From NCBI RefSeq assembly GCF_008728515.1, contig NC_044984.1, positions 99,805,181 to 99,869,180 on the forward strand: a stretch of 64,000 nt of DNA, read 5' to 3'. The position numbers were made by a program, and so were the translations under genes. Below are positions 22,465 to 32,461 of the stretch, piece by piece (position 1 is the stretch's first letter; the number at the start of each line of letters is the position of its first letter). A model generated the notes under the pieces. It was not told the DNA's origin. It saw only the letters and a list, made by a program, of their open reading frames with translations, and searched no databases. This stretch comes from Papio anubis (Eukaryota > Chordata > Mammalia > Primates > Cercopithecidae).

Positions 22465-22647
22465 CAATAATTAATTATATATAGGACATTAATTCATCTT
22501 ATCAACCCAGTTTGATTTAGCAGTCCTCCTTCAGCTACTAAAATCTTTGCATTTTGGAAGATCTATTTGCCTTTCACACACTGCAGCTAGGTGCAGCAGC
22601 TAAGAGTCTCCTTGAGGTGGTTTTTGGTAACTGGCCACTTAACAGGT
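22465..22647 (+). repeat. left arm of a large inverted repeat
   Basis: A 183-base arm whose reverse complement matches 23879-24055 at roughly 93% by eye, with about 11 substitutions and two short indels. Shared core words are CTGCAGCTAGGTGCAGCAGC and TAGTAGCTGAAGG. AT-rich sequence (22425-22464) partly extends the match. The arm sequence is not a repeat I recognise. Confidence 0.9.
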
Positions 22648-23534
22648 GTTTGAGAATCTTAGTGATTTGCTTGTTTATAAAAAACAATCTTATGCTCCCG
22701 ATGATACCCACCTCTTTGGGGAGTGTGAAATAATTCTTTGCTTTAATTGATTTCTTTTGTCTCTACTGCCTTGTTTGGGCTTCTCTCCTTTTTTGTTCTA
22801 AAGATTATATTGTTTAAAAATTTAGCATCATTTTTAAATTCAAAAGCAGAGTCTTAATTGTGCTCTGTGTAATAGATTAATGAGAGGGAGTAAATCGCAG
22901 TATTATGTGGAGTAGTTGATGAAGGGGTTATGTTTTGTTAGGTTAATGTAACTTAACAATTGAGGTAATTTTGTCCATTTTAATGAGTTTTGGTGGTTAT
23001 TTCTTGTTTGTCCTTGAATATTTTGGTTTTCTTTAGTAGAATGGGGGTAAATTTGAAGGCATAAGGTGCAGAATTTTTTTCTCACTGAAAATAATACGGT
23101 GTTGTTTTCAACTTTGGATGATTTGGCCTATTAAGAGGGATTTTCCGGAAAGAATTGCTCTTATAAAGTGGAGAACTGTACTGGTGGTCAGAGTCTCAGT
23201 AAAGGTAGCCTCCTGGGCCAGGTTCCTCTAGGGTCTTTCACACTCCTACTGGCAGAGCTAGGACCAACTGTTCTCCCCACTTAATATTTAAAATGCCAGG
23301 ACAAATTCCAAAATATTGAGCCTTATGACAGATGTACCTTGCTAGCCATGTCTCCAACTCTATTTCTGGACTAGAAGTTCCCAGGAGCTTAAACCAACAA
23401 GAAGTGTGGTCTATTACAATGGATCTTTCATAGCACAGATCTTTCAGTAAGTGCTGGCTGTTTCTTTCAAAAGAAGTAGAGGAAAAGTTACAAATATGAG
23501 TGCAAATGTACATACAGATGACACAAATATTTAT
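22648..23534. other. spacer of the inverted repeat, unrecognised part
   Basis: No repeat identified with confidence. The 142-codon minus frame at 23238-23666 runs through this and the L1M patch and has no recognised domain. Residues near its start suggest only chance openness. Confidence 0.4.
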
Positions 23535-23660
23535 GAATAGAAAAAAGACTAGAGGAATTGTATCAAAACATTGACAACGGTTATCTCTGTGTAGTAGAAT
23601 GGCATGTGATTTTCTTAATTTTTTAATTTTAATTTTTTGCTTTGTAGGATTATATACAAT
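23535..23660 (+). mobile_element. L1M 3' fragment
   Basis: GAATTGTATCAAAACATTGA, GGTTATCTCTGTGTAGTAGA and a T-rich TTTAATTTTAATTTTTTGC match the 3' UTR side of old L1M elements. Confidence 0.55.
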
Positions 23661-23661
23661 G

Positions 23662-23805
23662 GTCATTCATTCATTCAACACACTTTTTTCTTTGCGTGGT
23701 TACCACATATTAGACAGTGTGGTGGGTCTTGGGAATGTAAGTGTGAAACAGACGCAGTCCCAGCCCCAGTCCCAGAGTTAACGTTGTGTGGGAGACAGGT
23801 AAGTA
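23662..23805 (-). mobile_element. L2 LINE 3' fragment
   Basis: ATTCATTCATTCAACACAC, then ATATTAGACAGTGTGGTGGG and GTGTGAAACAGACGCAGTCC: minus-strand L2 3' end. Confidence 0.75.
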
Positions 23806-23878
23806 TAAAGGCAAGATGCACTGCACAACTTCAAAGCCATCCTCAGTATCATCTACATCACAAACTTGTCTATTTAAT

Positions 23879-24055
23879 ACCTGTTAAGTGGCCAGTTACA
23901 AAAAACCGCCTTGAGGAGACTCTTAGCTGCTGCACCTAGCTGCAGTGTGTGAAAGGTAAATGGATCTTGCAAAATGCAAAGATTTTAGTAGCTGAAGGAC
24001 TACTAAATAAAACTGGATTAAGATGAATTAATGTCCAATATATAATTAATTATTG
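23879..24055 (-). repeat. right arm of the large inverted repeat
   Basis: Mirror copy of 22465-22647, separated by 1,231 bases. It keeps GGAGACTCTTAGCTGCTGCA and CAAAGATTTTAGTAGCTGAA without change. Beyond 24055 both flanks become AT-rich and only partly match. Confidence 0.9.
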
Positions 24056-24120
24056 TATACATTATATATAATTTTGTATAATTATATATAAATAATATAA
24101 TCTGTATTATTATAATCCAT
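24056..24120. repeat. AT-rich low-complexity tract
   Basis: Alternating TATA/ATAAT words next to the inverted-repeat arm. The same kind of tract borders the left arm at 22425-22490. Confidence 0.8.
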
Positions 24121-24249
24121 ATAATTTTGGTCATATTGTACCAAAGGCTTCCAAATGTAATAGGAACTGGGAGATGAGCTACTCTTTCTCTTTTGATTCT
24201 CTTACCTCCAAATCTACTCCTTCTAATCTTCTTCATTTCAGTAAATGGC

Positions 24250-25645
24250 ACTATTTTGCACTCTGTTACTTAAGCTAAAAACCTAGCTATCATCTTGATT
24301 CCTTTCTTTCCACCATCCCTATAGCCAATTTGTCTACAAGTCATGATAACTGTCTTCACAATATATGCTGAATCCATTCTCTTTCCTCCATCTGTGCTGT
24401 TCCCTACCTAGTCCAAGTCACCTTTCTTGACATCCTGGACTGACGCAATGGTTTCCCAGTTGGTCTCCTTGTTTCTACTCTTGTCCCTCTAAAATTCATT
24501 CTCCATACTGATAATCTTTACAAAATGTAAATGAGATCACACCACTCTGCTGCTTAAACTCTTCAGTAAGTTTCCATCTAACCTGGAATAAAATCCAGGC
24601 TTCTACTGCAGCCTCCAGTGGCCATGTGACCTGGCTACAGCTAGCCTCTCTGGCTTCATCTTCTATCACTCTCTGCCTGATTCACCATATTTGAGTGGTT
24701 ATATTTGTTATCTATGACTGTATAACAAATTACCACAGACTAACATAAACAAGAGCAATAAGCATTTAATGTCTCATAATTTCTTTGGGTCAGGAATTAA
24801 AAGTTAGTTGGGTGATTTTCGCTCAAAGTATCTCATAAGGCTGCAGTCAAAGACCAGGAATTAAAAGTTAGCTGGGTGGTTCTGTCTCAAGGGATCTCAT
24901 AAGGCTGTGCTCAGCATGGGCCGCAATCATCTGGAGGCTTCACCGGGGCTGGAAGATCTGTTTTCAGGATGGTCTCATTCACAGGGCTATTGGCAGAAAG
25001 CCTCAGTTCTTTGCTATGTGCATTGCTCCATTGAGCTGCTTGAGTATCCTTACAACATGGCAGCTCATGTCCCATAAATTGAGTAATTCAAGAGAGCAAG
25101 ACTGAATTTGCAATGTCTTTTATGACCTAGGCTTGGAAGGCACATTCCTTCACTTTTGAAATTTCTTCTTGGTTACACAAACCAGCTCCATCTAGAGGGG
25201 GAGGGGACTACTTAAGGACATGAATCTCAGGAGGTGAGAATCACTGGTGGGGATCTTGGGGGCTGGCTACCCTTAAGCATTTCTCAAAAATGCCAGACCT
25301 TTCACACCCAGGACCACTGCAGTTGCTAGTCTCTCTGTTTCTGATTCCTTTCCCTCTACCTTTTCACAAATCTGGCCTCTTGTTCATCTTCTACATGTCA
25401 GCTCAAATGTCTCTTTCTTGGATAACATTTTTCTAATAACTATATCTAAGGGAGATATTCTGTTATTTAGTTTATAGCATCCACTATAATCTGTTCACTC
25501 ATTTATGTAGTGATTTACCATCTTCATCTTTATCTCTAGAGTGTAAATGCCAAGAACAACCTGGGTCTATTGTGACCCCAGCACCCACCACAATATCTAA
25601 CAAATATGAAGAGTTCACTAAATATCATTTGAATGAATGAGATGT
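24250..25645 (+). mobile_element. L2 LINE 3' end, split by an MLT1 LTR
   Basis: Left part: CTAGCTATCATCTTGATTCC, CTGCTGCTTAAACTCTTCAG and GGAATAAAATCCAGGC. Right part from 25279: CAGCTCAAATGTCTCTTTCT, GTGTAAATGCCAAGAACAAC and a terminal TTTGAATGAATGA. The two are colinear, making about 0.82 kb of L2. Confidence 0.88.
24705..25278 (-). mobile_element. MLT1 LTR (J/K-like) with internal duplication
   Basis: TTATCTATGACTGTATAACA, GTATCCTTACAACATGGCAG, CAGCTCCATCTAGAGGGGGA and GGGGGCTGGCTACC. Two adjacent 60-base copies lie at 24791-24850 and 24855-24914 (both start CAGGAATTAAAAGTTAG), making the LTR longer than usual. Confidence 0.83.
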
Positions 25646-26604
25646 TTAAGGCCAAGGTGGGTTTTATCAGACATTTTCTCTTTTAATCAGGAAGGGGCTT
25701 GGGGATAGGGTGGAAGCACGAGGAAGAAACAAGAAGGTCGCTCCTGGAAGCAAATTGAGGGCTGGGCTGAGGGGAAGAGGATACTGGAATGTGGCTTCTC
25801 CTTTGATGGGCACCACCAGGCACCGTAAAAGTCATGCTCAAAGGCAGTGTCTATTACCACAAGCTCCACTGGGTCACACCAAAATTCTATTCTGACTCCA
25901 GGAGGAGGGGATTTCCACTGCGATTCTGAAGGTTTTGCCAGAAAGTAGCAGAATGAAAAGGTGAGATGAGGTCACAAACATCCTGAGTGGAGGACATAGT
26001 GGTGGGAATGACTGGGCATGTTTGTGGAGAGACCCAGGTACTAGCTTCTTTTCCCATCACTTATCTCTAGATTATTCTATCTGGGAATACCTAGAGCCAG
26101 GCAGAACAATGTGAGGAAATTTGCACAGAATGTTATCTCTGCACTTTGCCGAATAATTGGTAAACCCCAGGGAGCCGGCCCAGCCTCGGCACTGACCTGG
26201 ATCCTTATTTGGAGGCAGGGAAGGAAAGCTGTCAGTGCTCCCCAGGCCTCGCTTAGGAGGAAAGTCCTACAGCTGGAATCCCTTCTGTGTCTGAGGCAAG
26301 GGGCCAGGTTCAGGGCTGCTCAGTGGCCAATCCAACCTGAAAGGTGTTGCTGGGATGTTTTTGTTCAGTGAGGAATCATGTGGCTTCCCTAAAGGCCTCC
26401 TCTGGGCCCCCAGAGAAAACCTTATCTCTGTGCGTGGTGTTAAAGTATGATTTTCCAAAGGTTAAAAAAATGTGACTCTAAAAACAAAACCAAAAAAGAC
26501 ATGCAATTACAAAAGGGATGCGTATCAAAGATTTTTTATTCAACTCATTTATTAGAGAAGCAGTAATATGTTAAAACCTGTCCAAAAAGCATTTGAGATG
26601 CTCA
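25646..26604. other. single-copy stretch, nothing recognised
   Basis: Moderately GC-rich around 26155-26330. The 86-codon frame at 26111-26371 has no recognised domain or exon context. Confidence 0.5.
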
Positions 26605-26606
26605 AG

Positions 26607-26608
<2 letters not shown>

Positions 26609-26642
<34 letters not shown>
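26609..26642. repeat. (AC)17 microsatellite
   Basis: Uninterrupted AC dinucleotide run of about 34 bases, followed by AGACATACATGG and a T run. Likely length-variable. Confidence 0.97.
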
Positions 26643-26647
<5 letters not shown>

Positions 26648-26869
26648 TACATGGTTTTTTTTTTTTCTTTAGCTCCAGTATGACTCAGGATGGCACAAGA
26701 TACTAAGCCATTCCTTGAAGGAATTCACCGAAAGACAGTATTGTGGGGTACTCCCAGTTGTGTCCCGGAGTGGTTGCTGCTCTTAGATACCGATCCAGAT
26801 CAAGTAGAGTAATTAAAAAATGTTTAATGTTCTTTGCTACTTTTTTGAAGCATAAAGAAAAAAGAGCAT

Positions 26870-27065
26870 ATCATACCTCCCTGAATTTTCACAAAATGAG
26901 CACATCCAAGTAACTAGCACCCAGATGTAGAAAAAGAATGCTATCAGCACTGCAGGGAACCATCCCCTGTTGCTGTGTCCCCTTCCAGTCATAACTTAAG
27001 AGCCATTTTCCTTGTGGGGACTCATTCATCAAGTGGTAATTTTTGCCTGGTAGAGATATGTGCAT
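26870..27065 (-). mobile_element. L1M fragment
   Basis: AAGTAACTAGCACCCAGATG, TGTCCCCTTCCAGTCATAAC and related words match the minus strand of an old L1M 3' UTR. The repeat edge is indistinct. Confidence 0.6.
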
Positions 27066-27889
27066 ATTTGACCTAGGAGCACAAACTAGATTCATACAAA
27101 TATTTGGTCCATGAAATGCTTTCATTGTTGGCCCATGGGCAAGGCCTCTTTTAATTTTTTTATTAAGGTATTAAATTTAGTTATTTTAAATAAGACCACA
27201 GCATGAAAAATAGAACACAGACAGCAACTTCTGTCTACATCTGTAGAGCTCTTGCATTCCTTCCCTATGCCTGCCCTCCCTGGGAGGAAGTGCTTTGACT
27301 GTAGCCTAAGCGTGTACTCATAGGCAGTTCCATCTGCAGAATCTCTTGACATCAGACAATCGGAGCCCTGATCGTGATGTATTGTCTGACCATCCCTTCA
27401 GAGTTCTGTCCTCTTCACTCGGGGTCCCTGGAACCCCTTTGCTTTGCTTTGCCCTTGGGTAGAGGAGGCCAAGGAGCAAGCGGTATGACAGGCGGTGCTA
27501 AAAAAACAAAATTCCAGGGGTCAGATCTGTCTGGGTTGAGGCTGGCAGCTGGTTAATGGAAGGGTGGGGGTCTAGCTTGGCTCTTCTGGGATGTGGAGGA
27601 GGACTTGCTTAGGAAGCCTGGTTAGGGTGAGGGGGAGCCAAAAGGGAAGGTTATTGGGGTATCAGCTGGAGGGGCTTCAGCATCTGGAAATGGGATTTAG
27701 ATGGACAGAATCAGAGGCATTCAAGTTTTTTGTGTTTGTTTTTTTTTTCAGCTGAAAAATGCAAGGGAAGAAGCCCCCAGAAATGTATGTCAGTGAGAAA
27801 TTAGCAAGGTGAGGATGGGCAGCCCCAATGCAATATTTAAAATGCAAATCAATCTAGCAGCATCACTGCTTTGCTTAAAACCACTTACG
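27066..27889. other. single-copy stretch, nothing recognised
   Basis: Purine-rich from 27560 to 27700. No known repeat or exon recognised. Confidence 0.5.
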
Positions 27890-28135
27890 TTACTGTGGGA
27901 TGAGCATACGTTCAGACAGACAGTGGCTTCCAGTCCCAGCTGTTAGTCATATGCTCTTGGACAAATTACATGATTTTTTCACCCTCAGTTTCCTCATCTA
28001 TAAAGTGCAATGAATCATACCGCTTGCCTCATAGTGATATTGCATGGGTGAAAAAGAAAACAAACGAAAGCCCTCAGACATTAGCACATACTAACCATGA
28101 AATAAATATGGTGCTATTATTATTCATGTTGGTAT
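27890..28135 (+). mobile_element. MIR SINE
   Basis: GCTCTTGGACAAATTACATG, CCTCAGTTTCCTCATCTATA, GCCTCATAGTGATATTGCAT and a TATTATTATT end. Nearly full-length, plus orientation. Confidence 0.85.
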
Positions 28136-28664
28136 TATTATTATGAAAATAGGATGGAATCTGGACTTCATAGCATGGCAGAGGAATCCCTCTGGCTTCT
28201 GTCCATTGCTCTGCCTCGTCTCTTCCTTCTCAGGGCCTGATACGACATGAGCTAGAGAGGAGTGCCTATACCACCTCCCAACCCACACACGGCCAGCAGA
28301 AATTGGGTAGCCTTTGCTCAGGCTGTTTCTTCTGCTTACATGACCCTTCTCACCTGAGTAGATGCAACTGGGCTCCTTTCCTGGCCTGGTGTACCCATCT
28401 GCAAACTGCTTTGAATGTCGGTTGCTCATAGCTCATTGCTGTACTATCTTCCAGAGAATCAGCCTTAGTTATGGAGGGTCCTGGAGGGGAAGTGCCTGGA
28501 AAGTTATGCCCTCCAGGCATCTTTGCAGGGGTGGGCAGCAGCCCTTGACTGAATGCAATGGGATTACCAGGGCCTAGCCTTCTTCAAGGAGAGACATTTA
28601 ACTGTGGGACTACTCACACTCAGAGCTCTGTGTAAGATCAGGCTGACACTAGAATTCAGTGGTT
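28136..28664. other. single-copy stretch, nothing recognised
   Basis: The 101-codon minus frame (28124-28429) and the 71-codon plus frame (28362-28577) have no recognised product. Confidence 0.45.
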
Positions 28665-28957
28665 CCACATTTTTTTTGTTTGTTTGTTTTGAGACAGGGT
28701 CTGGAGTGCAGTGGTGCAATCTCAGCTCACTGCAGCCTCGACCACCTGAGCTTAAGTAATCCTCCAACCTCAACCTCCAGAGTAGCTGGGGCTACATGCA
28801 TGTGCCACCAGGCCTGGCTAATTGTTTAAATTTTTTATAGAGTTGGGGTTTCACCATATTGCCCAGAGTGGTCTTGAACTCATGTACTCAAGCTCGATCA
28901 GCCTGCGTTGGCCTCTCAAAGTTCTGAGACTACAGGCATGAGCTACTGTGCCTGGCC
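28665..28957 (-). mobile_element. AluJ SINE with small 5'-side deletion
   Basis: Minus-strand Alu. Directly after GAGACAGGGTCT the usual 'TTGCTCTGTTGCCCAGGC' segment is missing, joining to GGAGTGCAGTGG. GTTTGTTTGTTTT replaces a plain T tail. Strongly diverged, AluJ. Confidence 0.93.
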
Positions 28958-28999
28958 ACTTCCTCATCTTAGTTTTACATTTGTCCTTTCAACTTTTCT

Positions 29000-29362
29000 T
29001 CATTCATCTACAGGGCTCTTCTATGATCACTCCATTGATAAATTGTACAAGACTCCCCATCTCAGGCTTTCCTTTTAGGAAATCTGCCCCTTAAGACTAC
29101 ATTTCTTCAAGGTTCAGCTCTGGTGGTATCTCCCCAAGACAGCCCAACCAGGGTGGAACTAAGTACTCTTCTCTGAGTTCTACATCCTTTCAAACAGACC
29201 CTCTAGCTTGTCGCCCACATGTCATATTGAAATAGTTTGTTAATATGCCTTTTTTGCCACCACAAGATTGTGAGAGGCTTCAAGATCCTCTTTTTTTCTG
29301 TCTGTACTTTGGCCCTGAGACAAGTGATTGTAACATAGTAGGTGCTTAAAGAGAGAATCACA
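29000..29362 (+). mobile_element. L2 LINE 3' fragment
   Basis: AAGGTTCAGCTCTGGTGGTA, then CCACAAGATTGTGAGAGGCT and TAACATAGTAGGTGCTTAA correspond to the L2 3' end in plus orientation. Confidence 0.65.
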
Positions 29363-29589
29363 TAGAGACTTTATTTGGATTGGGGTTAACAGAAGTTTTT
29401 GTGAAGGAGTAGCGTTTAAAAGATGAACTTTGCCAAGAAGACAGGCACCATCTGGATCAGTCTGCGTGTTTTCTTATCCCTCCTTTCAGGGTCTGGCTGG
29501 CGCTAGGTATTTATTACAGAGATAGATTGGCAAAGATATTTGACAGATGGAGAGATGGGCTTTGGATGTGTCTGTTCTCCTGTGGTTGG

Positions 29590-30050
29590 GCATAAACCAC
29601 ATGTATTAGTTAGGATTAGAGACAGCTGCATATGGAAGAAAAGACAGTGGTTAAAACACAAGGATTTTTCAAAAATTTAAATTTTTCTTGTAAAAGAAAT
29701 GCAGAGGTATGTAGCCCAGGACCAGCATGGTGGTTTCATGGTTGTCAAAGATTAAACAACTTTCTTTCTGTACCATCATCCATATTGTATAACTTTCATG
29801 CTCAAGATCACTTCATGGGCTAGGATGGCTACCGGGACTCTGATGGTCACATATGCATTCCTACTTGGAAGAAGCTCAAAAAGCCAAAGAGCAGTCAGAT
29901 TTATGCTCTATGTGAATCAGCTTCTTTAATGGAGCCTTTCTGGAAAACCAACACATTGGCTAACATTGGCCAGTACTTAGTCTGATAGAAGGATGGGTAA
30001 ACTAACAATTGGGAATCTCTTGCTTCCTCCCTCCGAAGGGAGAATGGACA
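29590..30050 (+). mobile_element. ancient interspersed repeat, family not assigned
   Basis: Resembles a widespread mammalian repeat: TAGCCCAGGACCAGCATGGT, CATGCTCAAGATCACTTCAT, TAGGATGGCTACCGGGACTC and TTGGCCAGTACTTAGTCTGA. The name is not recalled with certainty. Confidence 0.45.
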
Positions 30051-31405
30051 CTTGGAAGGCAACTGGCAGTCTCTTCCATCCCTTTCATCCCAGGTTTTCT
30101 AGGAGAATCCCATTTCAACATTCTGGCTCATAATCTGCAAAAGCCATCTAAATATCCCAGAAGGTTCCCTATTTCCAAGTAATATCTCTTAGACTGCCTC
30201 TCCTGATAAAAATCCTTTTCCTATGCACGTCTCTATATTTTGGTTTTCATCACAGAACAAACAGCCTCTAATACTTGACCTTCATCAAACAGATGACATA
30301 GACAAGAAAGTGTTTGATACATTTAAGAAGGACCAAGGAGTTAAACCAGACACCACCTTTGCAATGAATGGCTTGGTGGCCACGGACAAATTTTGCTCCT
30401 TGGGCATTTTATTCTTTAACAGCTGAGTCAATAACACACCTGGGTCATGGGAAGAAACAGCTGATGCTGTTCCCCAGAAGTTTCTGGGAAGAGGAAGGAC
30501 CACTTTAAGGAGCGACGGAGCTTTGTGAGGTGGTGGAAGCAAAGAGTGCTGTCCCAGAACAAAGGGTAAATGCTGTAAAGCTGAGAAATGCCTTGCATTC
30601 TGCTGTTAGTTGTGTAAATTGCCGGCATTATACAAAGATTTTGTGACTCTTTGGCTTACATATTCCCCATGATCTGGTTCCCACATGGGTTTCCAGCCCC
30701 TGGTCCCACCCCTCCTCTCCTGGACTCCACACTCCACCAGTCTTCAGGATGTGCTGTCCCTGTGCCCACACTTTGCTGTCTTCTGTCTGAGCTTTTCCTA
30801 TGCTGCTTCCTCTACCAGGTAAGCTGATTGGTCCCATTTCCATAAGTCCAGATCCCATAATGCAGTTTATGAGCATGGCTGCTTTAGGTCAGATAGCACA
30901 TGGCTGCTGTTTCCAAGTAGAAAGGCCCCCCTGTCAGACTGGGCTTGATTTCAGACCTGGGTCTACCTAAACTGTGCTAAGAGAATCTCTCAGAGGTCAA
31001 GCGGAGCCTGAGCCATTTCCATATTTTGAAGCCTCTAGTTTACTGAAAAGGAAGAAATGCCCAAATGCTGGTGGAATTAAATGTTTATATAAATTCACAT
31101 TGGTTGACAGTGGCTCTCTATATTTTATGTATAAATGCAGATGGGGCTAATGGCAAAAATCTAAACTTGGGGCATTTTGTGACAGTGAGGTTTGGGCCAA
31201 AGGACCCTCTTGTTGGTCCTATCTTTGTTCCCTGTTACTTAGATTCTGTGAATTGGTCTTTCTGAATTATCTCATTCAGCACGGTACTTTTGGCAGCAGA
31301 TCAAACCTTCTCATCCTGCACCTCTGCCCTGGCATTTCCCTACTGGCCAATCAAGACTTCCTGTTCAGCCATCCTCCACAGTCCCCACAGATCTCCATCT
31401 TTTTC
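30051..31405. other. single-copy stretch with a possible exon
   Basis: No repeat recognised. At 30255 a good acceptor-like tract (TTTTGGTTTTCATCACAG) precedes an open frame to a stop at 30426. The 57 codons after the acceptor read NKQPLILDLHQTDDIDKKVF and onward, hydrophilic with helix-like composition. No gene is recognised and no upstream exon was found, so it is held as a candidate only. Confidence 0.3.
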
Positions 31406-31407
31406 CA

Positions 31408-31668
31408 AGCTAATTAAGAAGTGACATTTTTTGAGTACTTTCTTTGTGCCAGGCATTATGCCAAGAGCCTAACATTAATTACTTAATGTAATCCTTTCCA
31501 CAGTCCCTAAGAGGTAGATATTATTGGCCCCATTCACAGATGAGAAAAACTGAGGCTCAGAAACATAAGTCAACTTGGAAAGAGTTTCACAAGTTGAAAC
31601 TCTTGACCAGTGGTAGAGCCTGTACCGGAAGCCAGGCATCCTGGCTCTGGAGCTCATGTTGTCACCCT
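31408..31668 (-). mobile_element. MIR SINE, nearly full length
   Basis: TTTGTGCCAGGCATTATGCC, TAAGAGGTAGATATTATTGG, ATGAGAAAAACTGAGGCTCA and GGTAGAGCCTGTACCGGAAG. Minus orientation, with a local GTTTCACAAGTTGAAACTC palindrome inside. Confidence 0.9.
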
Positions 31669-32410
31669 GTTACCCAGCTGCCTCATGTCTGAGAGCAGCC
31701 TACTCCTAGGAGCCACTTCTTCCCTGCCTAACTCAACTGCTCTGTCTTCCATGGCGTCTCTCTCTCTCTCTCTCTCTTTTTTTTGGCTCCCTCAGCTAGA
31801 AGTTTATTCCTCTCTTTCCTCATAGTCCTGAGGACTTTCTCTGAACCTCTCTTATAAATTCTGCCACATTCTTTTATTTCTTGTAGTTATTTGCATATGT
31901 TTCTGAAAATAGAACTTTGTCTAATAGACTTCTTTGTCCTCTTAGAAAAGCACAATGCCTTGAATATAGAAAGAATTCAGTGTATTTTTGTTGAATGAAG
32001 GGAATTTGCTTGTCTCCCTTCGGGGCAAGCCTTCAACTTCTCTGTATGTGTCTTGCTTAGTATGGTATAGAGAGAAAGTCGTGGTCAACAAATCCTGCCA
32101 ACTGGCCAAACTGAAAGCTGAGATGACTCCTGAGGATGGTTTTCTGAATTTTACTGTCTTTGACATATAAAAGGCCTTGTTTTTTAGGGGTGTTAAGTTT
32201 CTGAATACAGAAGCTAAGAATTTTTCCTTTCATAAGATAGGAAACGCCTCATGGAAGGAAAACAAAATCCTGCCAAAACCCTAAGGAAATGCTCAGAAAA
32301 GGTCCCATCAGAACTCCCAGGAGTTTGTCTAAACTCAAATGCCCCAGGTTGAAACTCTAGCTGCCCAAAGAGGTCTTTCTGTGGGATCTCACTGAGCCAA
32401 ATTGCCCTGG
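31669..32410. other. single-copy stretch with CT run
   Basis: A (CT)9-T8 run lies near 31757-31788. Otherwise nothing recognised. Confidence 0.45.
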
Positions 32411-32411
32411 G

Positions 32412-32414
32412 GTG

Positions 32415-32449
<35 letters not shown>

Positions 32450-32461
32450 ATGTGTGTGTAT
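32412..32461. repeat. (TG)n microsatellite, interrupted
   Basis: TG dinucleotide run of about 50 bases with TTTG and TATG interruptions. The plus frame across it (32416-32619) gives a Cys/Val-rich artefact, not a gene. Confidence 0.95.

Noticed and set aside
23238..23666. 142-codon minus frame within the inverted-repeat spacer
   Set aside because: Crosses an L1M patch, shows no known domain and is not bounded by the repeat arms.
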